DNA of 64,000 nt from Streptococcus parasanguinis CC87K (GCF_000507765.1 NZ_KI669401.1:1104597-1168596), one strand, 5' to 3'. Counted from the first letter of the stretch, positions 9,109 to 19,107 are shown. A program made the numbers and translations. The notes: generated by a model not told the origin, from the letters alone.

Positions 9109-10152
9109 TTATTCAGGTTGAACCAAGATCTTGATTTGAGATTTATCTTGTGTTAATTCAACAAATCCTTCTTCAACGATATTTTCCAATTTAATTTTCT
9201 TGGTAACCAATTTTTCAGCAGAGAAGTAGCCTTGTTCCATCAATTCCAGCACTTTAGGGAAGATATGACGGTAGGCAATAATTCCTTTGAGAGATTTTTC
9301 TTGGATAGCAAATTCATTTGGATTGATGCTGGCTTCACGTTCCCAGATAGATACGACCATACATTCCCCAGCTTTATGAACAGCTGCAAGGGCTTGACCT
9401 AAAACAACTGGAACTCCAGTAACTTCATAAGAAACATCTGCTCCACCACCTGTTAAACGATGGATGGCTTCGACGATTGTTTCTCCTTCTTCTGGGCGAA
9501 CAACGATTGCTCCCAATTCTTCTGCTTTAGCTTGGCGTTCAGGAGACAATTCAACCGCATAGATTTTTGATGCTCCTGCTGCACGAAGGGCTTCAACGAT
9601 CAAAAGACCAATTGGGCCTAAACCAAAGATAACGGCTGTATCCCCAGCTTTCAATGCAGATTGACGAACGGCATACACAGCAACAGCAGCAGGTTCTGTA
9701 AGAGCAGCTTGTTCATAGCTCAAGCTATCTGGAATCACATGAACCAAATCTCCATCAAGGACACAATATTTGGCAAAACCACCATCTGCAGCAAGGCCGA
9801 CAAAGTTCAAGTTTGGATCAAGGTTATAGTCACCGATTAGGTTATGTTTTGCCAAAATTGGTTCAATCGTCACGCGATCCCCAACTTTGACACGAGTCAC
9901 ATCACTTCCGACTTCTACAATTTCACCAGAGAATTCATGTCCCAAAGTGACCGGTGCTTTTTGACCAGAATACACATGTTCTTCAGTTGGGATGAAGATC
10001 GGTCCATCCAAATATTCATGCAAGTCCGTACCACAGATCCCTGTGAACTTAACTGCCACTTTTACTTGATGTGGTTGTACTTCAGGTACTTCCACTTCTT
10101 CGATACGAACGTCTTTTGCTGCATGCCAGCGAGCTGCTTTCATAGTAGCCAT
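9109..10152 (-). CDS. Zinc-dependent 2,3-butanediol dehydrogenase family alcohol dehydrogenase
   Basis: A 347-residue medium-chain dehydrogenase. Catalytic zinc motifs GICGTDLHEY and LGHEFSGEIVEVG are in the N-terminal GroES-like domain; the NAD(P)-binding Rossmann motif is FGLGPIGLL at about residues 175-183. Best match is (R,R)-butanediol dehydrogenase, which interconverts acetoin and 2,3-butanediol during mixed fermentation. The usual structural-zinc cysteine cluster is absent, as in this subfamily. A cre-like site 62 bases upstream suggests CcpA control. Ribosome site AAGGAG lies 8 bases before the ATG. Confidence 0.85.
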   Translation of the reverse strand: MATMKAARWHAAKDVRIEEVEVPEVQPHQVKVAVKFTGICGTDLHEYLDGPIFIPTEEHVYSGQKAPVTLGHEFSGEIVEVGSDVTRVKVGDRVTIEPILAKHNLIGDYNLDPNLNFVGLAADGGFAKYCVLDGDLVHVIPDSLSYEQAALTEPAAVAVYAVRQSALKAGDTAVIFGLGPIGLLIVEALRAAGASKIYAVELSPERQAKAEELGAIVVRPEEGETIVEAIHRLTGGGADVSYEVTGVPVVLGQALAAVHKAGECMVVSIWEREASINPNEFAIQEKSLKGIIAYRHIFPKVLELMEQGYFSAEKLVTKKIKLENIVEEGFVELTQDKSQIKILVQPE

Positions 10153-10213
10153 ATGATGATCTCCTTGTTTTCACGTTTTTTGTTTTCTTTTCAGGAAACT
10201 TTATATTTTAAAT

Positions 10214-10227
10214 TGTAAACGTTTTCC
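10214..10227 (+). promoter_or_regulatory. cre site (CcpA operator) upstream of the dehydrogenase
   Basis: TGTAAACGTTTTCC matches 13 of 14 positions of the catabolite-responsive element consensus TGWAANCGNTNWCA (last base differs). The position, about 60 bases before the start of the butanediol dehydrogenase gene, fits CcpA repression. Confidence 0.75.
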
Positions 10228-10256
10228 TTTTGTTTGTCAAGGAAAAACTGAAGATG

Positions 10257-10284
10257 AAAAAGAGCAGCCCTTTGACTGCTCCTT
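10257..10284 (-). terminator. Terminator of the small membrane protein gene
   Basis: Stem GAGCAG / CTGCTC (10262-10267 with 10276-10281) followed on the minus strand by UUUUU. It lies just after the stop of the 127-residue membrane protein. Confidence 0.7.
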
Positions 10285-10285
10285 C

Positions 10286-10669
10286 TTATTTCTTCTTGAT
10301 CCGAGAAGATTCCAATCTCCACCCCACCATCCAACCAAGGACCAGGAGGTAATTTTCAAGTGCACCGATCCCATTGACCGGCAGATGATTGTGAAAATAA
10401 CTAAAGAGATGATTGGTACCAATCCCAAGCCCACCGATAATCAAGGCCAATAAAACCGTACGAAGATAAAACCAATCGTATTTGAGATTGACAGCAATCA
10501 GGATCACAAGAACTGCCACATTCCAAATCCCAATCTCTCGCTGCCAACCGACAGAAACACCATATCCCGAATGACTTCCCATATAGGATGGAAAGAAGAG
10601 CTGGAAGATAATCGCTCCAGTCATGGCGATGATAACCAGGACAAATAAGACTCTTAAAAATTTGTTCAT
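10286..10669 (-). CDS. Conserved small membrane protein of unknown function
   Basis: A 127-residue protein with four predicted membrane helices (about residues 5-25, 48-65, 70-88, 100-118) and the pattern GVSVGWQREIGIWNVAV between helices 1 and 2. I do not recognise a function; the W-x-REIGIWNVA pattern looks like a family-specific signature. Ribosome site AGGAGG precedes the ATG. It has its own terminator and is flanked by the bdh and gatCAB units. Confidence 0.75.
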   Translation of the reverse strand: MNKFLRVLFVLVIIAMTGAIIFQLFFPSYMGSHSGYGVSVGWQREIGIWNVAVLVILIAVNLKYDWFYLRTVLLALIIGGLGIGTNHLFSYFHNHLPVNGIGALENYLLVLGWMVGWRLESSRIKKK

Positions 10670-10736
10670 GTAACTCCTCCTAATGCCAGTTGATATGTAA
10701 TGGTCTTTCCTATTCTAACACAATTTTATGGATAGT

Positions 10737-10763
10737 AAAAACCAACCTCTCGGCTGGTTTTTT
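10737..10763 (-). terminator. Terminator of gatCAB
   Basis: Stem ACCAGCC / GGTTGGT read on the minus strand (10741-10747 with 10752-10758), tetraloop, then UUUU; 10 bases after the gatB stop. Confidence 0.75.
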
Positions 10764-10768
10764 CTCTA

Positions 10769-12211
10769 TTACTCTTCTTTCAACTTCGCCAATTCTTGAG
10801 CAAGTAACTTGAGGGCTACTTGTGGGTTGGCTTGACCTTTGGTTGCTTTCATGAGGAAGCCGGTGAAAGCCTTGTCCGCATTCCGTTTCCCTGACTTGAA
10901 GTCAGCTACGGCTGCTTCATTGTCTGCAAAGACTTGGTGGATGATTGGTATCAAAACTTCAGGATCTGAAATCTGTACCAGACCAGCTTTTTCGACGTAT
11001 TCACGCGCGCCGCCACCGTTTTTCGCCAAGTGAACGAAGACTTTCTTGGCAATCTTAGATGAAATGGTTCCATCTTCGATAATGGCAATCATTTCAACCA
11101 AGTTTTCTGGTGTCAATTGGATTTCTTCCAGCGTTTTGCCTTCTGCGTTCAAGAATTGTGCGACTTCACCTTGGAGCCAGTTAGACACTTGTTTGGCATC
11201 GCCACCAAGGGCTACAGCTGCTTCAAAGAAGTCAGAAGTGACTTTCGTCGCTGTCAATTGGTTGGCATCATAATCAGACAAGCCAAGTTCTGCCACGTAG
11301 CGAGCACGACGGTCTTTTGGAAACTCTGGCAACTCCGTACGCATTTCCTCAATCCACTCATCTGAGATTTCAAAGAGTGGTAGGTCTGGTTCTGGGAAGT
11401 AACGGTAATCCGCCGCTCCTTCTTTGACACGCATAAGAATCGTGCTCTTGTTGGCTTCATCATAACGGCGTGTTTCTTGACGAATGACCCCACCTGAACG
11501 CAAGATTTTCGCTTGGCGCTCCACTTCGTATTCAAGACCTTTACGGACGTTTGAGAAGGAGTTCAAGTTTTTCAACTCCGTCTTGGTACCAAATTCCTCT
11601 TGGCCGTATGGGCGAAGGGAAATGTTGGCATCCACCCGCATCGATCCTTCTTCCATCTTGACGTCTGAAATACCAGTGTATTGGATAACTTCTTTGAGGG
11701 CTGTCAAATAGGCGTAGGCTTCTTCAGGAGAACGCATATCTGCTTCAGAAACGATTTCGATCAATGGAACCCCTTGACGGTTAAGGTCTACATAAGAGAA
11801 ACCGTCTGTTCCGTGCGTGTTCTTACCAGCATCTTCTTCCAAGTGGGCCCGTTCAATCCCAATTTTCTTAGTTGAGCCGTCTTCCAATTGCACTTCAATC
11901 CAACCGTTGTAACCGATCGGCTCGTCAAATTGCGAAATTTGGTAAGCCTTTGGATTATCAGGGTAGAAATAGTTCTTACGGTCAAAGTGCATGTGCTGAT
12001 GGATATCCATATTCAGCGCCAAAGCAGCCTTAATACCAGCATCCACAACACCCTTGTTCAAGACAGGAAGCACCCCTGGGAAAGACCAGTCAATCACATT
12101 GGTATTGGCATTTTGCTCATTCCCAAAGTGAGCAGAGGTTGGTGAGAAAATTTTTGAGTTTGTATTCAATTCAACGTGGACTTCAAGTCCGATGACTGTT
12201 TCAAAGTTCAT
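10769..12211 (-). CDS. gatB: Asp-tRNA(Asn)/Glu-tRNA(Gln) amidotransferase subunit B
   Basis: A 480-residue GatB. It begins [14 protein letters not shown], has the kinase-like cradle with [13 protein letters not shown] and [15 protein letters not shown], and ends with the tRNA-binding YqeY-like tail ([13 protein letters not shown]). It phosphorylates misacylated Glu-tRNA(Gln) or Asp-tRNA(Asn) and uses ammonia channelled from GatA. The start codon overlaps the gatA stop (TAATG). Full length. Confidence 0.97.
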   Translation of the reverse strand: MNFETVIGLEVHVELNTNSKIFSPTSAHFGNEQNANTNVIDWSFPGVLPVLNKGVVDAGIKAALALNMDIHQHMHFDRKNYFYPDNPKAYQISQFDEPIGYNGWIEVQLEDGSTKKIGIERAHLEEDAGKNTHGTDGFSYVDLNRQGVPLIEIVSEADMRSPEEAYAYLTALKEVIQYTGISDVKMEEGSMRVDANISLRPYGQEEFGTKTELKNLNSFSNVRKGLEYEVERQAKILRSGGVIRQETRRYDEANKSTILMRVKEGAADYRYFPEPDLPLFEISDEWIEEMRTELPEFPKDRRARYVAELGLSDYDANQLTATKVTSDFFEAAVALGGDAKQVSNWLQGEVAQFLNAEGKTLEEIQLTPENLVEMIAIIEDGTISSKIAKKVFVHLAKNGGGAREYVEKAGLVQISDPEVLIPIIHQVFADNEAAVADFKSGKRNADKAFTGFLMKATKGQANPQVALKLLAQELAKLKEE

Positions 12212-13677
12212 TAATTGTCACCTCCGAAAATAAGGGGTTGTTGCTTGTGGTAATCCGTCGTTGCTTCAAAGGCAGCTGCAGCTTGGTAGATGGTTTCTTC
12301 AGAATACTTGGGACCGATCAACTGCAAACCAACTGGAAGACCTTGCGCAAAACCTGCAGGAATCGAAATCCCTGGAAGACCTGCCAAGTTGACTGGAATG
12401 GTCAACAAGTCCGCCAAGTACATGGCAACCGGATCATGGTTGAGCGAATCCAAATCAAAGGCCACGCTAGGAGCTGTTGGACCAAGGATAAGGTCGTAAT
12501 CCGCAAAGACTTTTTCGAAGTCTTGGATAATGAGGGTACGAACTTGACCAGCTTTCTTGTAGTAAGCATCGTAGTAACCAGATGACAAACTAAAGGTACC
12601 AAGCATAATCCGGCGTTTGACCTCATCACCAAAGCCTTGGCTACGAGTGTTCACATAGATGTCATCCAAGTTCTTGGCATCTTCCGCACGGAAACCATAG
12701 CGAATCCCGTCGAAACGTTGCAAGTTTGAAGACGCTTCTGAAGAAGCGATGATATAGTAAACGGCAACCCCGTATTTAGAGTGTGGAAGGCTGACTTCTT
12801 CGACAGTTGCTCCCAATTTTTCAAAGTGTTTAGCAGCATTAAGGATGGTTTCTTTGACTTCTGGGTCAATCCCTTCACCGAGGTATTCCTTAGGAAGGGC
12901 AATCTTCATGCCTTTAATGTCTTGACCAATCTTAGAAGTAAAGTCTGCTACACGTACTGGTGCTGAAGTTGAATCCTTGGCATCTTCGCTGGCAATGACA
13001 TTGAGCAATTGGGCATTTTCCTTAACCATTGGTGAGAAAGTACCAATTTGGTCAAGTGAGCTACCAAAGGCAATGAGACCAAAACGTGAAACTGTTCCAT
13101 ATGTAGGTTTGAGACCAACAATCCCGTTAAAAGCAGCTGGTTGACGGATAGAACCACCGGTATCTGAACCAAGGGACAAACGGACTTGCCCTGAAGCTAC
13201 AGAAGCTGCTGAACCACTAGAAGATCCACCAGGCACCTTGCTGTGGTCCCAAGCGTTTTTAGTCGCGCCATAGTAAGATGTTTCACCAGATCCACCCATG
13301 GCAAATTCATCCATGTTGGTCTTACCGATGACAATCATATCTTTGGCTTTAGCATTGGCAACAGCTGTCGCATCAAAGATTGGCTCATAGTTATAGAGCA
13401 TTTTTGAAGCCGCAGTGGTCAAGATGCCATCTGTTGAGATATTGTCTTTGACAGCGAGTGGAATCCCTGACAGAAGGTTGTCTGCATCAATTCCTTTTTC
13501 ATCAATGGCCTTGGCTTGTGCAAGGGCAGCTTCTTCGGCCACCGTTACAAAGGCATTGACTGCTTCTTCACGCGCCTTGATATCGTCCAGTGTCGCTTGG
13601 GTCAATTCAGTTGCCGAAATTTCCTTAGAAACAAGGAGGTCGTGCAACTCTTCAATGGTTTTATGGTTGAATGACAT
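12211..13677 (-). CDS. gatA: Asp-tRNA(Asn)/Glu-tRNA(Gln) amidotransferase subunit A
   Basis: A 488-residue amidase-signature protein. The Ser-cisSer-Lys triad is visible: Lys in [10 protein letters not shown] (about residue 77), [15 protein letters not shown] (about 150-164) and the nucleophile in [14 protein letters not shown] (about 174-187). It releases ammonia from glutamine for transamidation by GatB. One-base overlap with gatC (TAATG) and gatB shows tight coupling. Confidence 0.97.
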   Translation of the reverse strand: MSFNHKTIEELHDLLVSKEISATELTQATLDDIKAREEAVNAFVTVAEEAALAQAKAIDEKGIDADNLLSGIPLAVKDNISTDGILTTAASKMLYNYEPIFDATAVANAKAKDMIVIGKTNMDEFAMGGSGETSYYGATKNAWDHSKVPGGSSSGSAASVASGQVRLSLGSDTGGSIRQPAAFNGIVGLKPTYGTVSRFGLIAFGSSLDQIGTFSPMVKENAQLLNVIASEDAKDSTSAPVRVADFTSKIGQDIKGMKIALPKEYLGEGIDPEVKETILNAAKHFEKLGATVEEVSLPHSKYGVAVYYIIASSEASSNLQRFDGIRYGFRAEDAKNLDDIYVNTRSQGFGDEVKRRIMLGTFSLSSGYYDAYYKKAGQVRTLIIQDFEKVFADYDLILGPTAPSVAFDLDSLNHDPVAMYLADLLTIPVNLAGLPGISIPAGFAQGLPVGLQLIGPKYSEETIYQAAAAFEATTDYHKQQPLIFGGDN

Positions 13678-13979
13678 TAGGCATCTCCTCCATCTTCTAG
13701 GATAGCTGGTACCCTGATGTAGTAGTTATCTTTTTCAGGTACATTTTTAAACAAGCGGTCACGGTCCGTCCCTTTTTCAGCGATATCCGGACGCAATACG
13801 GTCTTGCGATCCGCCATGGTCGTTGTTGGAGCAACACCTGTTGTGTCCACTTCTTCCAACAATTCCACCATGTCGACAATTTTAGACAAGGTTGTCGCAA
13901 ATTCAGCTGTCTCTTCTGGAGAGAATTTCAATTTTGAAAGATTGGCAACGTGGGTTACCTCTTCTTGCGTAATTTTCAT
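13677..13979 (-). CDS. gatC: Asp-tRNA(Asn)/Glu-tRNA(Gln) amidotransferase subunit C
   Basis: A 100-residue GatC starting [17 protein letters not shown], the belt-like subunit that holds GatA and GatB together. The frame is open upstream to 14012, but the AAAGGA ribosome site and the family N-terminus point to 13979. It is the first gene of gatCAB; a TGGTAAAAT extended -10 lies about 45 bases upstream. Confidence 0.95.
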   Translation of the reverse strand: MKITQEEVTHVANLSKLKFSPEETAEFATTLSKIVDMVELLEEVDTTGVAPTTTMADRKTVLRPDIAEKGTDRDRLFKNVPEKDNYYIRVPAILEDGGDA

Positions 13980-14055
13980 CTTGCTTCCTTTCGTGAAATG
14001 ATGATTTTTCAATACCCTCTATTTTACCATAATTTAGCCCAATTTGCTTGCCTTA

Positions 14056-14091
14056 GAAAAAATCTGTAGGACTTTTTTGTCGCTACAGATT
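14056..14091 (-). terminator. Terminator of the glycosyltransferase operon
   Basis: Perfect 9-base-pair stem AATCTGTAG / CTACAGATT (14061-14069 with 14083-14091) with an inner GAC/GTC helix, then UUUUU on the minus strand, 8 bases after the GtfA-like stop. Confidence 0.85.
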
Positions 14092-14098
14092 CTTCTTT

Positions 14099-15592
14099 TT
14101 ATATTTCTTTTCCGCCGAATTGCCCCATCTCCATTAGAGTCTCTTTCCAGACTTCCTGGACGTTAGAAGCGAGGTAGGAAGAGGCCAAGTCATAAGAAGC
14201 CTGATGAAATAGAGCGAGGTCGCTTTCAAAGAGCTGGACCAGCTTGTCCGCCAACTCTTTCACCAACTCTTCTTCTGGCACTGTCTCGCTATAAGGTACC
14301 AAAAAGCCATTTTCACCCTCTTTTATAAAAGTCGGATTGCCATAACGGGCATCAAAGCCCAGCAAGGCCAAACCTGCTCCAGCCGCCTCCATTAAAGTCA
14401 AACCAAAGGTCTCCCACTGAGAAGTGGTGAGGTAGGCTTGGTAGCAAGGATAGATCTGCTGAAGATCCGCATGACCGCGTAGGTGAATATAATCTTGTGC
14501 TGCAAGCTCCTGAATCAGGTGGCGCAAGTTGTCCGCTTCCCCACCCTTTCCATAAATATCAAACTGAAGGGCTGGGAGTCGTTTCTGTGCTTGAGCCACT
14601 ACTCGAATAGCCAAATCGATGCGTTTTCTTGGATCCAAACGGGAAGCTGTGAGCACACTAAAGGGAGGTCTGTCTCCTAGTGATTCCGTCAATTCTTCTA
14701 GATGCCCTACTGGAATGCTATAGATTGGAATTCCTTGGCATCCTTGTTTAGCAAGTGTCTGCTCCAAGACTTCTTTTTGAAGATCCGTTGCCGTGATGAA
14801 GTAATCGAAGCGTTTGGCATACTTGAACACATAATAATATTCATAATTGAGATGGCCATTTTCAAATTCATGCTCCGAATGAAACACCATGGCGAGCTTT
14901 GAAGGAGCAGCTTTCTCCAACAAAGGGCGAGCAAAATCCATGCGCGAAGCCCGATCAAGCAGAATCAGATCTTCTTCTTTGAGGGACAGCTGCGACAAAA
15001 AACGTCTCATCACTTCTGTATGGTTGGTCAAAATCTCAGACCCCAGTTTATAGAGCCAGCTTCCACCTAACCTCGATTCTTCAAAAGCGATAGTTCCATC
15101 TTGATTGTGATAGGTCCGTCTGACAACACTACCATACTGAAAATACTCTGTGACAAGTTTACAAGCTCCATAATACTCTCGCTTGATTCTATTTCCAGCC
15201 AAAAGATAGTCTACATAGCGGACACAGTTTGGATGATAGGGATCCAGATGAAAGGTCAGGGCGTTTCCATCCGCAAATTGGTAGTGAATGTCTCTTTCCG
15301 TTTTTTCAACAATATCCAAACGAGTCAGTTGAAACTCCATCTGCAAGGCTCCCACCGTCTTTTGAGGGACCGTAGTCTCTTGATCCGTAAAAGCTACATG
15401 GGCAAAAAGCAACTCCTCGTCCCGGTGACCTAAAGACAGGTAGTAAGCCAATTTTTCTTGAGTGGGCCAAGTGGTAAAGATAAACTTCGCTGCTACTCCT
15501 AGTCCCCGGAGCATCTTTGCCCGAGAGGCTTGGGCAACATCGACCCCATTGGGTTCGAATCCCACTAATAGATTAAAGGTATAAATGGTCAT
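14099..15592 (-). CDS. GtfA-like glycosyltransferase (serine-rich-repeat protein type)
   Basis: A 497-residue protein with the architecture of GtfA/Gtf1, the O-GlcNAc transferase that acts on Ser/Thr of serine-rich-repeat adhesins: the N-terminal MTIYTFNLLVGFEPNGVDVAQ with a beta add-on domain, LILLDRASRMDFARP and FHSEHEFENG in the middle, FDYFITATDLQ, and a GT4-type C-terminal domain with SVLTASRLDPRKR and the E-x7-E motif in WETFGLTLMEAAG. Length is near the usual 500. Its ATG overlaps the GtfB-like stop by 4 bases. Unlike the classical loci, no adhesin, SecA2/SecY2 or Asp gene is adjacent, so the target is unknown. Confidence 0.8.
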   Translation of the reverse strand: MTIYTFNLLVGFEPNGVDVAQASRAKMLRGLGVAAKFIFTTWPTQEKLAYYLSLGHRDEELLFAHVAFTDQETTVPQKTVGALQMEFQLTRLDIVEKTERDIHYQFADGNALTFHLDPYHPNCVRYVDYLLAGNRIKREYYGACKLVTEYFQYGSVVRRTYHNQDGTIAFEESRLGGSWLYKLGSEILTNHTEVMRRFLSQLSLKEEDLILLDRASRMDFARPLLEKAAPSKLAMVFHSEHEFENGHLNYEYYYVFKYAKRFDYFITATDLQKEVLEQTLAKQGCQGIPIYSIPVGHLEELTESLGDRPPFSVLTASRLDPRKRIDLAIRVVAQAQKRLPALQFDIYGKGGEADNLRHLIQELAAQDYIHLRGHADLQQIYPCYQAYLTTSQWETFGLTLMEAAGAGLALLGFDARYGNPTFIKEGENGFLVPYSETVPEEELVKELADKLVQLFESDLALFHQASYDLASSYLASNVQEVWKETLMEMGQFGGKEI

Positions 15593-16872
15593 GCTGTCCC
15601 TCCCTCTAATCGCTTAAACAGCTCTTCCAAAGCTTCTTTTTCAGGCAATTTCAAGATTCGTGCCTGCTCTCTTACCAATTCTTTGTAGGCCTCTGGCTGC
15701 TGGAGCACTATTTCTAGTTGCTGTTCCATTTCTTCGACTGAATCTGTAATCGTGCTCAAGTCTTTATAGGCTTCATGATGCACTTTGCTCTTCAAACCAA
15801 ATAAGACCTGCCCATTTTCAAGAGCATGAAGACTACTACTCCACACTTCTTCTCCCTGGTTGCAATCCAGATAAATAGAGCAGCTGGATAACAAGTCCTC
15901 ATATTTGTCCAGCGAAATCCCTGGATAGAGGCGCACATTGGAGCGAGTTGCTAAGTCTGTTAATTTTGGCCCCATAGCCGTCAAAGCAGCAATGTGAAAG
16001 GTCACTTGTGGGAATTGATGGACTAGGCTAGATAGGCCTTCGACCTCTTGAGAAGCCGTCATGACCAGAGCTTCTGGTTGAAAACTTTCCTGCTCCACAT
16101 CTACCAGCCCTGACAAGACTGTGATTCCGTCTTTTTTCTCCCTCAACAGACCATCTTCTACCAACAAAATCTGACTGACTTGTTCTTTGATCTCGTCTAG
16201 ATCATGCGCATTACTGGCACAATAGGCGAGTCTTTCCTTTGGTATCTCTTTCACAACATCTAGCAATGCCTTGTCCATCAAAAGAACGGCTTCATCTTCC
16301 GGCAAGACTTGTTCTAGGACAGCTCTTTGCAGCTCTTTCTTACTGGCATACAGGCGATCCCGTCCCTTAGGAGTTTGAAGTAAAAAGGTTCCTTGTGAGA
16401 CAAAGTGAAGCAAGACTTCTTCTTGCTGACGGTTCAAATAGATGTTTAAATAGGGTTGACCAGCTTCCGTAAGGAGACTCCGTTTGCTTCTCCAGCCATA
16501 GCGGTTGTAGACATCAATCGATATGATCTCCTCTCCCTGACCAAACCACTCCACTCTGTCAACCGTTCGGGACAAGATATCCTCTCGCAAAACCACGTTG
16601 GCACGACGTTCCTCACCATCAAAAAGATAGGTTGTGATCCCCAGTGTCCAACATTCCCATAATTCTGGAACTGCTAGATCATTGAAAAATAAAGGTTTTC
16701 CAATTTTTGATGCTGGGTCTTTTTGGGTAAAAAAGGTCGCAAGACTCTCTGTCTGTTGGTCCAAATCTGTTTCCAAATTGGTCACAAATACCCGATAGGG
16801 CTGGCCAAGTTTGTCCAAGTATTTTTGCAAACGATCCAGCTCTCTGGTCTGCTCTGATGCAATAATGAACAT
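15589..16872 (-). CDS. GtfB-like glycosylation partner of the GtfA-like enzyme
   Basis: A 427-residue protein matching GtfB/Gtf2, the catalytically inactive adaptor that recruits acceptor protein to GtfA. Diagnostic stretches are GKPLFFNDLAVPELWE, DGEERRANV, RVEWF and DVYNRYGWRSKR in the N-terminal add-on, followed by a degenerate GT-B fold ending in a helical tail. It lies immediately before the GtfA-like gene, the order being GT8, GT2, GtfB-like, GtfA-like. Ribosome site GAAAGGAT precedes the ATG. Assignment from motif resemblance. Confidence 0.75.
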   Translation of the reverse strand: MFIIASEQTRELDRLQKYLDKLGQPYRVFVTNLETDLDQQTESLATFFTQKDPASKIGKPLFFNDLAVPELWECWTLGITTYLFDGEERRANVVLREDILSRTVDRVEWFGQGEEIISIDVYNRYGWRSKRSLLTEAGQPYLNIYLNRQQEEVLLHFVSQGTFLLQTPKGRDRLYASKKELQRAVLEQVLPEDEAVLLMDKALLDVVKEIPKERLAYCASNAHDLDEIKEQVSQILLVEDGLLREKKDGITVLSGLVDVEQESFQPEALVMTASQEVEGLSSLVHQFPQVTFHIAALTAMGPKLTDLATRSNVRLYPGISLDKYEDLLSSCSIYLDCNQGEEVWSSSLHALENGQVLFGLKSKVHHEAYKDLSTITDSVEEMEQQLEIVLQQPEAYKELVREQARILKLPEKEALEELFKRLEGGTA

Positions 16873-16898
16873 GCTGATCCTTTCTCATCAATAAGGGG

Positions 16899-17798
16899 TT
16901 AGTCCATCGTTTCAATAAAACGGAGGTTGGTCACCACGCGCTCATAGGTTTCTGACCCTTGCAAGCCTGCTTCCTCTAATTTTTCAAGGGCCCGTTTCAA
17001 GCGCGTTTTATAGATATAACGATGCCAAGTCAAATCATAGCCCAACATCCCCAGTAGAGCCAACTTCTCCTGCTTAGCTTCCATCTCATCGACGACTCGC
17101 TTTTCTGTCCAAACCTGGGACAGAGTATCTGCACGCCCCACGCGATACCAATAAATACATTTCTCCGTATGAACTACCCGATGGGCTTTTAAGAAGAGCT
17201 TGTACATCAGGAAGTTGTCTTCAACATTTTTTCCGACTGGAAAACGAAGCCCTTCAAATAAGCTACGCTTATAGAGCTTCATCATGGCACAAGCCCAGGC
17301 CATATCTCTAGTCTCCTGGATGGCATCCTGGTCCATGATCTCTCTCCCCTCATAAAGGGTCTCTGAATAATCGTCGTCTGTTACCTTGATCAAGTATTTG
17401 CTACTACTGTCATCATAGAGGTTATAGTTGGCTACGGAAACATCCGCATCATACTTCTTCAGTTGACGATAGAGCACTTCTACATAGTCCTCCGTCACCC
17501 AGTCATCTGGATCAATAAAGGTGAGGTAATCACCAGTCGCTAGCTCAATTCCTGTATTCCGAGCAGCAGATAAGCCCCCATTTTCTTGGCGAACGTAGCG
17601 GATGCGCGCATCCTTCCTAAAAAATTCTTTACAGATCTCTTCTGATTGGTCTGGCGAACCATCATTGACCAGGATAATTTCAAGGTGAGGGTAAGTCTGA
17701 TGGACAACCGTTTCCAAACATTGTCTCAAATAAGCTTCTACATTATAGATGGGAATGATGATACTCACTACTTCATTTGTTTCCATGCTTCTTCTCAT
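16899..17798 (-). CDS. Family 2 glycosyltransferase
   Basis: A 299-residue GT-A enzyme: VSIIIPIYNVEAYLRQCLETV, LVNDGSPDQS, ENGGLSAARNTGIELATGDYLTF and the metal-binding IDPDDWV are canonical GT2 motifs. It likely adds a sugar from a nucleotide sugar in the cytoplasm; donor and acceptor are unknown. It overlaps the GT8 gene by about 26 bases. Start choice is uncertain: MET at 17786 is equally likely, as neither has a strong ribosome site. In SRR glycoprotein loci such accessory transferases extend the GlcNAc primed by GtfA/B, which is my inference here. Confidence 0.85.
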   Translation of the reverse strand: MRRSMETNEVVSIIIPIYNVEAYLRQCLETVVHQTYPHLEIILVNDGSPDQSEEICKEFFRKDARIRYVRQENGGLSAARNTGIELATGDYLTFIDPDDWVTEDYVEVLYRQLKKYDADVSVANYNLYDDSSSKYLIKVTDDDYSETLYEGREIMDQDAIQETRDMAWACAMMKLYKRSLFEGLRFPVGKNVEDNFLMYKLFLKAHRVVHTEKCIYWYRVGRADTLSQVWTEKRVVDEMEAKQEKLALLGMLGYDLTWHRYIYKTRLKRALEKLEEAGLQGSETYERVVTNLRFIETMD

Positions 17799-18996
17799 TT
17801 CTCTTTAAATAATCGCGAATCGCTGCCACCATCTCTTGCACCTGATCATCCGCAAATACTTGATTCTCTCCATTCTCCACATGATTGGTTCCTTCAAAAG
17901 AGAAAATCGGTAAGCCCAATTGATGAATCCTTTGCGTCATCTGATCCACCTCATCATAGGGATTGATATCCAGATAGAAATCCAATTTTTCTAGGACCTT
18001 TCGACTGGTCAAGGGATCAAAAGAGGGATAAAGAAAGAGGTTGGGGTAGCGTTCCAATTGCACCAAGTTAAAACCAAAATGGCTATGGGCAAGGACATGA
18101 ATCGCTACGTCTGGCAACTCTTTTAACAACGTCTCCAACTCGTGGATATCTGCTGTATGGGTATAAATGGCAGCATGATAAGGAAATTCTCCCACTAGCT
18201 CTTGATAGGTTTGCTTCAAAATCGGTTTTCGAAGCAAAATTTCCTCCCAAGAGAGGGCATAGTAAAACCACCATTGTTCCCGAAAACGATTGAAGCGTTT
18301 GGAAGTCCATGGTTTATTATGAGAGGTGTAGTGAATGACCGCTGGAATCCCTTGAAAGGCATCATACCAGTCTAAATCTCCATAGAGGTATTGATCCTTA
18401 TCAGAGCCTACTTGTAAATTATAGGTCCAAGGTAATGAAAACCACGCATCTTTGAAATACAGATTCAAAATTCCTTGATCTCCATAGACCTGTTGATGAT
18501 GCTTGCGAGTAAGGTCAAAAAGAGCCTCTGTTACTTGGTGCTCTTGCCACCAAGTCTTATCAATCACCAAAAGCCCAGCATTAAATCCATCTATCGTCGT
18601 TGGCTTATCTACCACCGCGCCCAGTCCATAACCTTTTAGATCGACCTCAAATAAAGGCGATAAATCCTGTGTAAAGATCATGTCACAATCCAGATAGAGG
18701 ATCCGTTCTTCCTCCACAAACTCTGGAATAGCGTAACGGAAATAGGTCGCATAGTGAATATGGTCACTTGGAAGCGAGAAGGATTGGAATTGCTCGGGAG
18801 ATATCCGACAATTGATCACCTCTGAATCCAACTGGCGCAAGCGCTGATTCATGATGGCAAACCACTCTGTTGGTAGATCTTCATTTAAGACATAAATTTT
18901 CAACTGGTCCTGATGGGCACACAGTGACTTCATAGCGGTTTCCAACTTTTCCATATAAGATAGATTGGCTGAAAACACGACAGCTTTTTTACTCAT
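17773..18996 (-). CDS. Family 8 glycosyltransferase
   Basis: A 407-residue protein. The N-terminal 270 residues are a GT8 domain (general stress protein A/LgtC type) with the DxD motif in RILYLDCDMIF (about residues 95-105), DGFNAGLLVI and the YGDQGILNLYF and HYTSHNKPW motifs. The C-terminal 130 residues (from about AIYTHTADIHELETLL) form a second module resembling the GT-B tail found in streptococcal SRR-glycosylation enzymes. It is the first gene of the four-gene unit, ribosome site AAAGGGGAAG. Confidence 0.85.
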   Translation of the reverse strand: MSKKAVVFSANLSYMEKLETAMKSLCAHQDQLKIYVLNEDLPTEWFAIMNQRLRQLDSEVINCRISPEQFQSFSLPSDHIHYATYFRYAIPEFVEEERILYLDCDMIFTQDLSPLFEVDLKGYGLGAVVDKPTTIDGFNAGLLVIDKTWWQEHQVTEALFDLTRKHHQQVYGDQGILNLYFKDAWFSLPWTYNLQVGSDKDQYLYGDLDWYDAFQGIPAVIHYTSHNKPWTSKRFNRFREQWWFYYALSWEEILLRKPILKQTYQELVGEFPYHAAIYTHTADIHELETLLKELPDVAIHVLAHSHFGFNLVQLERYPNLFLYPSFDPLTSRKVLEKLDFYLDINPYDEVDQMTQRIHQLGLPIFSFEGTNHVENGENQVFADDQVQEMVAAIRDYLKRNEKKHGNK

Positions 18997-19060
18997 AACT
19001 TCCCCTTTTTTCTTTCATTAGAATACCATTTTCAAGAGAGGAAAACAATTTCTAGGCCCG

Positions 19061-19096
19061 AAAAAGAGGCCTAGACAAATGTCTATGACCTCTTTT
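19061..19096 (-). terminator. Terminator of codY-pncA
   Basis: Stem AAAGAGG / CCTCTTT with an inner AGAC/GTCT helix, then UUUUU on the minus strand (plus strand starts with AAAAA at 19061). It lies 12 bases after the pncA stop. Confidence 0.8.
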
Positions 19097-19107
19097 ACAA
19101 TGTTTTC

